Assembly (NCBI GenBank): GCA_001796415.1 | Contig: MGML01000115.1 | Location: forward strand, 1-5,324 | Direction of reading: 5' to 3' | DNA from: Chloroflexi bacterium RBG_13_46_14 | Lineage (GTDB): Bacteria > Chloroflexota > Dehalococcoidia > Dehalococcoidales > UBA2162 | DNA: 5,324 bases | Shown here: positions 1 through 4,938 of the stretch, piece after piece | Position numbering within the stretch: the stretch's first letter is position 1 | Layout: the number at the start of each line of letters is the position of its first letter | Translations under genes and position numbers: made by a program | Notes under the pieces: generated by a model | What the model was told of the DNA's origin: nothing | Seen by the model: the letters and a program-made list of their open reading frames with translations, nothing else | Databases searched by the model: none

Positions 1-970
1 ATATGTAACGACGAAAGAAAAAGGCAGCGGAAACACATCGACCTGCGCGAGTATCGGTAAACTGGTACTCAATGCAGGTAAAAAACCGGGATATATCAAA
101 CCTGTTCTTTCAGCAGGAAACGACGGCGATGCCGTGTTTGTGAAAGATGTCCTGTCGCTCGATGAACCGGTTGAAGTACTGTCGCCGGTAATCAGCGGAA
201 GCAATATAGCTGCCAGGATCAAAGAAGCTGTTACCATGGTATCGCAGGGTAAGGACGCGGTTATTATCGACGGACCTCCCGAGTATTACCAGTCCTCTTC
301 AGAAATAGCGAAGAAACTGAATGCGAAACTGCTGATCGTCGAGCCGTATACGGAAGATATTCCACAGACGATAACGGGTTACAAGGGGTTCGGTCAGTCT
401 CTCATCGGAGTTATTTTCAACAAGGTTCCTGAAAGAAGAATGGACAAAGTAACGGGTGAAGATGCTGAACATCTTACTAAAGCAGGCATTCAATATCTCG
501 GCGCTATCCAGGAAGATAGGGCGTTATCTGCCCTGACTGTGGGTGAACTCGCTGCCTGTATCGCAGGAAAATTTATCTGCGGAGAGGAAAAATCCGAGGA
601 TCTAATAGAGAACCTGATGATTGGCGCCTTGACTGTTGATTCGGGGCCAGAGTACTTCGGTCGTAAAGAAAACAAGGCAGCGATAATCAGAAGCGAACGA
701 CCCGATATGCAGCTTGCCGCAATAAGCACTTCCACGAAATGCCTGGTATTAACCGGTGAGACTCCACTTAAACCTGCCGTTAAGATCAAGGCAGAAGAAA
801 AGGAAATCCCCGTGATCACCACCAGTGAAGGTTCGGCTGAGATTATGGAACGTGTTGAAGCTGTCCTGGCAAATCCAGGTCCGAACCAGGTAAGTAAACT
901 AGCCAGATTTGAAAAGCTGATGAAGCAGAATATCGACCTTGATATCCTGTCAAAGGAACTCGGTCTCTAA
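1..970 (+). CDS. Phosphotransacetylase-like P-loop/DRTGG domain protein (5' partial)
   Basis: The reading frame is open from base 2 to the TAA at 968-970, giving 322 residues. A GTG at 134 is internal: the 44 codons before it already encode family sequence, so the true start probably lies only a few codons before the window. Residues 1-180 look like the BioD-like (AAA_26) domain that also forms the N-terminus of long Pta enzymes. They include a P-loop-like stretch KGSGNTSTCASIGK (7-20), IIDGPP (88-93), a NK pair (140-141) and QEDR (170-173). Residues from about 200 to 300 look like a DRTGG domain, with RSERPDMQ at 229-236 and CLVLTG after it. The P-loop has Asn where the Walker A Lys is expected, as in Pta N-termini that lack the Lys. 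The catalytic PTA_PTB domain is absent, so acetyl transfer itself is unlikely; a nucleotide-sensing or regulatory role in acetyl-CoA metabolism is inference. Relatives are often found beside ADP-forming acyl-CoA synthetase genes (family knowledge). The first gene has no clear terminator. Confidence 0.8.
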   Translation, partial: YVTTKEKGSGNTSTCASIGKLVLNAGKKPGYIKPVLSAGNDGDAVFVKDVLSLDEPVEVLSPVISGSNIAARIKEAVTMVSQGKDAVIIDGPPEYYQSSSEIAKKLNAKLLIVEPYTEDIPQTITGYKGFGQSLIGVIFNKVPERRMDKVTGEDAEHLTKAGIQYLGAIQEDRALSALTVGELAACIAGKFICGEEKSEDLIENLMIGALTVDSGPEYFGRKENKAAIIRSERPDMQLAAISTSTKCLVLTGETPLKPAVKIKAEEKEIPVITTSEGSAEIMERVEAVLANPGPNQVSKLARFEKLMKQNIDLDILSKELGL

Positions 971-1091
971 GAGACAGCATATAACCTTATAATCAACCTT
1001 TTAAACTGTCATAGATAAGTATACTCTGAATAGTCGCACTCGCACGTGTGCTCTTCAATATCGCGTGTTTATACTTTTCAAACTGATTACA

Positions 1092-1120
1092 TTGAAGAAA
1101 CTGGCGATTTATTATATAAT
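1092..1120 (+). promoter_or_regulatory. Sigma70-type promoter of speDE
   Basis: The -35 is TTGAAG (1092-1097) and the -10 is a perfect TATAAT (1115-1120), with an ideal 17-nt spacer. Transcription would start near 1127, giving a leader of about 58 nt before the speD start. It sits 122 nt after the stop of the preceding gene, so speDE probably has its own transcript. Confidence 0.75.
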
Positions 1121-1130
1121 TTGTGGCTGT

Positions 1131-1157
1131 GTCCTGGTTCTTCCGTGAGACCAGGAC
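1131..1157 (+). promoter_or_regulatory. 5' leader hairpin of speDE mRNA
   Basis: GTCCTGGT (1131-1138) is perfectly complementary to ACCAGGAC (1150-1157), leaving an 11-nt loop. The hairpin begins within a few bases of the predicted transcript start. It is not followed by a T-tract, so it is not a normal terminator. Loop bases 1139-1144 (TCTTCC) can pair, with G-U wobbles, with the SD bases GGAGGG at 1173-1178, which would form a pseudoknot that hides the ribosome site. The helix is seen in the sequence; a regulatory role is inference. A simple mRNA-stabilising 5' hairpin is the alternative. Confidence 0.5.
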
Positions 1158-1170
1158 TTTGAAATCTTCT

Positions 1171-1178
1171 GAGGAGGG
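1171..1178 (+). promoter_or_regulatory. Shine-Dalgarno site that sets the speD TTG start
   Basis: GAGGAGGG lies 7 nt before the TTG at 1186. An in-frame TGA occupies 1183-1185, immediately before that TTG, so the speD frame cannot start earlier. The nearby ATG at 1190 is out of frame and reaches TAG after one further codon. A GTG at 1182 is also out of frame and opens only 16 codons. Confidence 0.85.
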
Positions 1179-1185
1179 CAGGTGA

Positions 1186-1542
1186 TTGAATGCACTAGGA
1201 AAACATTATCTATTGGAACTCAAGGACTGTAACAGAGAAACGCTGAACGACCTTGAATTGCTGAAAAAAATGTTAAACACAGCTGCAAAAGCAGCCGGAG
1301 CAACGGTGCTTGGGGACTCTTTCCACCAGTTTGAGCCGCAGGGCGTCAGCGGCGTAGTCGTAATAGCTGAATCGCATCTGTTCATACATACCTGGCCTGA
1401 ATGTGGCTATGCAGCAGTGGATATCTTTACCTGCGGAGAATCGGTAAAGCCAGGTAAAGCGGTACGGATGGTCATTGATCAGCTTGAATCTAAGAACCAC
1501 TCAATCCTTGAAATCCAGAGAGGGATCCTGGATACGGAATAA
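1186..1542 (+). CDS. speD: S-adenosylmethionine decarboxylase proenzyme (prokaryotic class 1, SpeD)
   Basis: This is a cytosolic pyruvoyl enzyme that decarboxylates S-adenosylmethionine to decarboxylated SAM, the aminopropyl donor for polyamine synthesis. The product is 118 residues, within the usual range of the short Thermotoga/Bacillus-type enzymes. It aligns by eye along its length with the Thermotoga maritima protein, beginning at the LGKH motif near the N-terminus. The motif ESHLFIHTWPE places the self-cleavage site between Glu62 and Ser63; Ser63 becomes the pyruvoyl group. His68 and Cys83 (in FTCGE) match the processing and catalytic residues known in T. maritima at the same numbers. 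The mature enzyme would be a 62-residue beta chain and a 56-residue alpha chain. The start is TTG, chosen because an in-frame stop directly precedes it and a strong SD is well placed. It is first in an operon with speE, 5 nt downstream. Confidence 0.95.
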   Translation: MNALGKHYLLELKDCNRETLNDLELLKKMLNTAAKAAGATVLGDSFHQFEPQGVSGVVVIAESHLFIHTWPECGYAAVDIFTCGESVKPGKAVRMVIDQLESKNHSILEIQRGILDTE

Positions 1543-1547
1543 TTATC

Positions 1548-2465
1548 ATGGAAGTAGACCCTGCTAAATGGTTTAACGACAGAATAAGTGAAGACTTGAT
1601 TCAACTGCACAGCATAAAAGAGGTGCTGTATAAAGGGCAGACGAAGTTCCAGTCAATCGAAATAATCCGTACTGGCAGCTACGGCAAGTGCCTTGTGCTC
1701 GACAATAAAATACAGTCGAGTGAATTCGACGAGTTTGTGTATCATGAAGCCCTTGTTCATCCGGCACTGATATCCCATCCGAATCCTGAAAACGTGTTCG
1801 TCGCAGGTGGCGGCGAAGGCGCAACTCTACGTGAAATTCTGCGTTATAATACAGTTAAAAAAGTAGTAATGGTGGATATCGACGATGAAGTAATATCCAT
1901 CTGTAAAAAATATCTCCCGGAACACCACCGTGGTTCCTTTGAAGACGAACGTGTTGAGCTTTATCATACCGACGCCAGGCAATACCTGGCAGACAGTAAG
2001 GAAGCTTTTGATATAATCATCATCGACCTTACCGAACCTGTTGAGGAAGGGCCGGCATATCTTCTCTATACCGAGGAATTCTACCGTATAGTACAGGAGA
2101 AACTGGCAGGGAATGGTATAATATCCGTCCAGGCAGGATGTGCTGCCTTTAATGAACTATTGAACTTTTCAGCCGTATTCAACACTTTGAAAACAGCCTT
2201 TACTGAAGTTCATCCCTATCAGGTTGATGTCCCATCCTTTGGAGGCCCCTGGGGCTTCTGTTTCGCTTCGAATGATGTCACACCTGTTATGTCAACTGAA
2301 GAGGTCGACGCCAGACTCAAAGAACGGGGTATTACCAATCTTAACCTATATGATGGAATAACCCATCAGTACATGTTCGCCCTGCCTAAACATCTGAGAA
2401 AAGTACTGAACGCTCAGACAAGACTCATAACCGACGGCCAGCCGCTTTATACGTATTCCGGCTAG
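1548..2465 (+). CDS. speE: Polyamine aminopropyltransferase (SpeE family, thermospermine synthase-like active site)
   Basis: The 305-residue cytosolic enzyme uses decarboxylated SAM made by SpeD to add an aminopropyl group to an amine. An N-terminal beta domain (about 1-70) ends in LDNKIQSSEFDEFVYHE (51-67). A Rossmann methyltransferase-like fold follows, with GGGEG (87-91), VDIDDEV (109-115), DAR (142-144) and the catalytic segment DLTEP at 160-164; Asp160 is the likely catalytic base. Classical spermidine synthases have DSSDP or DSTDP followed by VGPA and a LF segment. Here the segment is DLTEPVEEGP...LLYTEEFY, with VPSF and WGF later (near 227-237), as in plant ACL5 and, for DLT and LLYT, Thermus SpeE. 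The acceptor could therefore be putrescine, agmatine, spermidine or another amine. The start ATG lies 5 nt after speD with only a weak SD (CGGA, 1535-1538), which suggests translational coupling. No speA, speB or speC gene is in the window. Confidence 0.93.
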   Translation: MEVDPAKWFNDRISEDLIQLHSIKEVLYKGQTKFQSIEIIRTGSYGKCLVLDNKIQSSEFDEFVYHEALVHPALISHPNPENVFVAGGGEGATLREILRYNTVKKVVMVDIDDEVISICKKYLPEHHRGSFEDERVELYHTDARQYLADSKEAFDIIIIDLTEPVEEGPAYLLYTEEFYRIVQEKLAGNGIISVQAGCAAFNELLNFSAVFNTLKTAFTEVHPYQVDVPSFGGPWGFCFASNDVTPVMSTEEVDARLKERGITNLNLYDGITHQYMFALPKHLRKVLNAQTRLITDGQPLYTYSG

Positions 2466-2486
2466 AATAAAATATTTATTGAGAAC

Positions 2487-2524
2487 AAAGATGGGGGCAC
2501 TCTTCCGAGTGCCCCCATCTTTTT
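2487..2524 (+). terminator. Intrinsic terminator of speDE, possibly bidirectional
   Basis: A perfect 16-bp stem has arms at 2487-2502 and 2507-2522, a TTCC loop and a GC-rich core (GGGGGCACTC). It is followed by a T-run (2520-2524) on the plus strand. It lies 21 nt after the speE stop and 20 nt from the stop of the convergent solute-binding gene. The AAA at the base of the left arm gives only TTT on the minus strand, so termination of the opposing transcript is plausible but weaker. Confidence 0.92.
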
Positions 2525-2543
2525 GGTATTACTAAGAAATGTA

Positions 2544-4397
2544 TTAGTATCCCATTTCCTTCTTCAGGTCCTGGTCTACCCAGATATATTGTACCCAGTT
2601 ACATTCGCCCCTCATATAACCAACGCTGACTTCACCGCTGTAATTCTTTAGCCAGGGCCACCACATGTTGTAATTCGGGAAATGAGGTGCCTGGAGAGCA
2701 TATGCCTGGTCGAGGAGGTATTTCGTTAGTTCCCTCGTTATTCCCATAGCCTCGGTCAGGTTGGTTATGCCTGCCGCGCGAGCCTTGTCGGCCATCTCGT
2801 TTACGTATGGATCATTGACACGGCTGGGGTTAAGCCAGCCGTCGCCGGTGTACTGTGCCTGTTCAGGATAGGTTGAACAGGGTGAGATGAACTGAGCTAT
2901 CATTCCATTAAAATCACGGGCTGAATTGGTCCCGATAAGCTGTCCGAAATCCTGTACGGGTCTCAGTTCGACATCGACACCTATTTTCGCCCAGTATTCC
3001 TTTAAAATCGAGTAGTAATCAGCCCATACAGAAACAATTACCAGTTCTGTCTTGAAACCGTTCGGGTAACCGGCGTCCGCAAGCAATTGCTTGGCTTTCT
3101 CAGGATTATAGTCGAATAACTCTTTAACGGAAGCCGGGCAGTCCGGATCGTCAAGACTGAGATAAAGATCTGCATAAGCCGGGGTGTAGTAATAAGGGAA
3201 GTTTATCAGGGTTGCTTTACCTTCGTAGAGAGATTCGTTTATTTCATTCAGGTCGATAGCGATTTGCATCGCTCGACGGACATTAACATTATCAAAAGGA
3301 GCCTGGTCCATCCTAAAGAATATCGGCTGTTCATGGCCGCCGCCGCGTTGGGCGATCTTCAGTTGAGGGATCTGCTTTGCAAACAGATTGGCGTCTTCCA
3401 ATCTCGTGTATGGCAGCAAATCGATGTTCCCTGTCCTCAGGGCTGCCTGCCGGGTTGAAAGGTCAGGCATGATAATGAATTTTACTTTATCGGCATAAGG
3501 CAGTTGGTTACCTTTGCCGGGTCCGATCGGATCGGCCATCCAGAAATTCGGATTCCTCTCCATTAAAACCATGTTACTGACAACATAGTCCTTGACATAG
3601 TAGGCGCCCGTCCCTACTGAAAGATTCAGATCGGTAGCGCTGTCATATCCGTAAGCGTCCCACAATTCCGGAGGGAACATCAGCACATAGGCGAACAGCC
3701 GCATTATGCTGTCGAGGTGGAGATTGAAGGGATGGGTAATCTTGATTTCACTGGGACCGATTTTCTCTACCGGAATCTCGCGGCACATCGGGAAACCTTT
3801 CCAGTTGTCCGATTCGGGATTACTGATATGCTGCTGGATACACCAGACCACGTCATCAGTAGTCAGCTTCCGACCACCTGCCATGCGTCCGGCTTCTGTA
3901 TCAGGCTGTGCGAAATAGAGATTATCGCGAAGTGTTACATATGTTTCAACCGTATTATCGGCTTCGTTAACCACCCAGCGCCAGCTTTCGGCTACAGAGC
4001 CGATATTGAGTTCAGGTACGTTCGTATTCTCTTCCCAGAGGACTTCGCCTGTGCCGTAACCACCTGCGATGCCCTTGGTCCAGTCGCCGGTCCAGATACT
4101 GTTGTGGGCGATATGCTGGGGACCGCTGGCGAACCATCCCAGCAGGTTAGGATTTGGATCTCCCGCAACAGATATGGTTATCGTCCCACCGTATTGAGGA
4201 GCATCCTTCGAAATTTCAATTTTCTCTTCCGTCCCCAATTCGGTTTTTATTTCTTTTTCTTCTACCTTGGTCGTAATAGTCTGACCCTTCCCTTCCTCTG
4301 TAACCTTGCCTCCACTCTCTTCGGAAGTGCCGCAGGACGCTATTACGAGTGATAAAGTCATGATGCAACAGATTACGACCCATGCAATTTTTTTCAT
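2544..4397 (-). CDS. ABC transporter solute-binding lipoprotein, family 5 (peptide/oligopeptide-binding type)
   Basis: The 617-residue product is a surface lipoprotein that would capture a solute for ABC import. The signal peptide starts MKK, has a hydrophobic core, and ends in lipobox IAS-C with Cys22 as the lipidated residue. Residues 24-65 form a Lys/Glu/Thr-rich linker, and the binding domain starts at PQYGGTI (67-73). Family 5 marks include GRKLTTDDVVW, a segment resembling RQAALRTGNIDLLP, PFDNVNVRRAMQIAID and FDYNPEKAKQLLADAGYPNG. The start ATG at 4397 was chosen because it begins the signal peptide and has GGAAGGAG 7 nt before it. The frame stays open upstream to a GTG at 4484, but that start would add 29 residues before the signal peptide. 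No permease or ATPase gene is adjacent: a terminator lies beyond its 3' end and a divergent gene beyond its promoter. It must share a transporter encoded elsewhere or act in sensing. The ligand cannot be told from sequence; peptides, opines, nickel and other solutes are known in the family. Confidence 0.92.
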   Translation of the reverse strand: MKKIAWVVICCIMTLSLVIASCGTSEESGGKVTEEGKGQTITTKVEEKEIKTELGTEEKIEISKDAPQYGGTITISVAGDPNPNLLGWFASGPQHIAHNSIWTGDWTKGIAGGYGTGEVLWEENTNVPELNIGSVAESWRWVVNEADNTVETYVTLRDNLYFAQPDTEAGRMAGGRKLTTDDVVWCIQQHISNPESDNWKGFPMCREIPVEKIGPSEIKITHPFNLHLDSIMRLFAYVLMFPPELWDAYGYDSATDLNLSVGTGAYYVKDYVVSNMVLMERNPNFWMADPIGPGKGNQLPYADKVKFIIMPDLSTRQAALRTGNIDLLPYTRLEDANLFAKQIPQLKIAQRGGGHEQPIFFRMDQAPFDNVNVRRAMQIAIDLNEINESLYEGKATLINFPYYYTPAYADLYLSLDDPDCPASVKELFDYNPEKAKQLLADAGYPNGFKTELVIVSVWADYYSILKEYWAKIGVDVELRPVQDFGQLIGTNSARDFNGMIAQFISPCSTYPEQAQYTGDGWLNPSRVNDPYVNEMADKARAAGITNLTEAMGITRELTKYLLDQAYALQAPHFPNYNMWWPWLKNYSGEVSVGYMRGECNWVQYIWVDQDLKKEMGY

Positions 4398-4404
4398 ATA
4401 GACT

Positions 4405-4412
4405 CTCCTTCC
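4405..4412 (-). promoter_or_regulatory. Shine-Dalgarno site of the solute-binding protein gene
   Basis: Read on the minus strand this is GGAAGGAG, 7 nt before the ATG at 4397. It decides in favour of the ATG that opens the lipoprotein signal peptide over the in-frame GTG at 4484. Confidence 0.85.
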
Positions 4413-4419
4413 GTTAATA

Positions 4420-4488
4420 TTAAACCACACGTAGAAAACCAAATACCACTGTCGTGATAATGAAACCACAACAGGGATTGCCACTCAC
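4420..4488 (-). CDS. Possible 22-codon leader peptide upstream of the solute-binding protein gene
   Basis: A GTG at 4488-4486 opens 22 codons ending in TAA at 4422-4420, 22 nt before the lipoprotein ATG. The peptide starts MSGNPCCGF (if GTG is read as Met), has two adjacent Cys, is then mostly hydrophobic (IITTVVFGF), and ends LRVV. A strong SD, AGGAGG at 4503-4498 on the minus strand, stands 9 nt before this GTG. The same SD is 7 nt before an ATG (4490) that is followed at once by TGA, and 13 nt before a GTG (4484) in frame with the lipoprotein. Which codon is used is not decidable here. The reading frame is too short for coding statistics, and it may be only a ribosome-loading or regulatory element. 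I recognise no known leader peptide. Confidence 0.3.
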   Translation of the reverse strand: MSGNPCCGFIITTVVFGFLRVV

Positions 4489-4541
4489 ATATCTCCACCT
4501 CCTGGTATAACCTGTAAGCCGGTTAGCATATTTTCAAATAT

Positions 4542-4583
4542 AAAAAAGCGCTGAAATCAAATTAAAGCAGCAGCTCCAGCGCT
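4542..4583 (-). terminator. Terminator-like hairpin in the leader of the solute-binding protein gene (possible attenuator)
   Basis: On the minus strand AGCGCTG (4583-4577) pairs perfectly with CAGCGCT (4553-4547), enclosing a 23-nt loop. A run of T follows directly (4547-4542). Orientation matches transcription from the promoter at 4633-4661; read the other way there is no T-run. It lies about 45 nt into the predicted transcript and 145 nt before the lipoprotein ATG, so termination here would yield an RNA of about 85 nt. The 7-bp stem with a wide loop is only moderately strong. I did not find a clear competing antiterminator helix. Confidence 0.45.
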
Positions 4584-4632
4584 CTTATTGATGAAAATAG
4601 TTCTAAATTCAATTTTCGCTTATATTACACGT

Positions 4633-4661
4633 AGTTTAGGCCGTGCCATGATAATTGTCAA
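4633..4661 (-). promoter_or_regulatory. Sigma70-type promoter of the solute-binding protein gene
   Basis: On the minus strand the -35 is a perfect TTGACA (4661-4656) and the -10 is TAAACT (4638-4633), separated by exactly 17 nt. Transcription would begin near 4626, leaving a leader of about 229 nt before the ATG at 4397. That is long for a simple transporter gene and contains the hairpin and small frame listed separately. Confidence 0.7.
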
Positions 4662-4688
4662 TAGATGTTATGACAGCCGTGCTGGCAC
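4643..4688. promoter_or_regulatory. Nested dyad over the solute-binding gene promoter (candidate operator)
   Basis: Outer arms GTGCCA (4643-4648) and TGGCAC (4683-4688), and inner arms TGTCA (4656-4660) and TGACA (4671-4675), are inverted repeats sharing one centre between 4665 and 4666. The inner left arm overlaps the -35 hexamer and the outer left arm lies in the promoter spacer. A direct repeat GCCGTGC (4640-4646 and 4676-4682) overlaps the same sites. This is a plausible binding site for a dimeric or tetrameric repressor; the regulator is unknown. Confidence 0.35.
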
Positions 4689-4729
4689 ATTTTTGGAACA
4701 TAATTTATCACGATTTATCATTCTTTCGC

Positions 4730-4749
4730 AAAAAAACGCCTTTTTTTTT
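4730..4749. other. A-tract/T-tract pair between the divergent promoters
   Basis: A run of seven A (4730-4736) and a run of nine T (4741-4749) are separated by CGCC. Such tracts can bend DNA or form a weak hairpin. The pair lies between the two divergent promoters and may isolate or help them; no function is shown. Confidence 0.3.
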
Positions 4750-4778
4750 CACGCAATATCTGGTATCATAAAATAGCC

Positions 4779-4807
4779 TTGAAAATACAGTAAATGTCCT
4801 GTATTTA
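4779..4807 (+). promoter_or_regulatory. Candidate promoter of the acyl-CoA dehydrogenase gene
   Basis: The -35 is TTGAAA (4779-4784, five of six consensus bases) and the -10 is a weak TATTTA (4802-4807), with a 17-nt spacer. The predicted start near 4814 leaves a leader of about 125 nt. TATATT at 4858-4863 is a competing -10, but it lacks a recognisable -35. Confidence 0.4.
4783..4806. promoter_or_regulatory. Inverted repeat filling the acyl-CoA dehydrogenase promoter (candidate operator)
   Basis: AAATACAG (4783-4790) and CTGTATTT (4799-4806) are perfect 8-bp inverted arms around an 8-nt spacer. The 24-bp dyad runs from the end of the proposed -35 through the -10, the classic place for a repressor. 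TetR- or GntR-type regulators often control fatty-acid degradation genes in this way (family knowledge); which one would act here is unknown. Confidence 0.4.
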
Positions 4808-4923
4808 CCACTCTTGAAATAGCACAGGAAATACTGGGTTATTACACTGTAACCGCATATATTAATGTAAAAGAACTGATCCCAGCAATATTCGAATGCT
4901 ACCCGTCTCGAACATGCCGGGAT

Positions 4924-4931
4924 AAAGGAGG
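4924..4931 (+). promoter_or_regulatory. Shine-Dalgarno site setting the acyl-CoA dehydrogenase start
   Basis: AAAGGAGG ends 7 nt before the ATG at 4939. An in-frame ATG at 4933 is only 1 nt from the site, too close for initiation, so 4939 is preferred. Confidence 0.85.
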
Positions 4932-4938
4932 AATGCTC

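Larger units (their letters stand above)
4398..4938. other. Divergent intergenic region (541 bp)
   Basis: This AT-rich stretch separates the starts of the solute-binding protein gene (minus) and the acyl-CoA dehydrogenase gene (plus). The minus-strand leader fills about 4398-4626, and the minus promoter with its dyad fills 4633-4688. An A-tract/T-tract pair lies at 4730-4749, and the plus promoter with an inverted repeat at 4779-4807. Between about 4690 and 4729, and between 4808 and 4923, I see no convincing feature. Confidence 0.8.

Noticed and set aside
299..822. Minus-strand open frames within the first gene, and others within speD and speE
   Set aside because: They are antisense shadows of well-supported genes with no SD or domain of their own.
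973..1010. GACAG/CTGTC as a terminator of the first gene
   Set aside because: Only 5 bp with a 28-nt loop and no T-tract after it.
988..1025. TATAAT (988-993) and TATACT (1020-1025) as promoters after the first gene
   Set aside because: Neither has a recognisable -35 at 16-18 nt; the promoter at 1092-1120 is far better.
3717..4352. A 211-codon open frame on the plus strand
   Set aside because: It is antisense to the lipoprotein gene, shows no domain, and has a composition expected from a reversed coding frame (for example a run of Phe from the Lys/Glu linker).
4395..4484. A 29-residue N-terminal extension of the lipoprotein from GTG at 4484
   Set aside because: It would bury a normal signal peptide and lipobox; the internal ATG has a better spaced SD. 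It is kept only as part of the start-cluster finding.
4588..4776. A 62-codon plus-strand frame in the divergent intergenic region
   Set aside because: No SD precedes its ATG, it runs through the minus-strand promoter and the A/T tracts, and the protein resembles nothing known.
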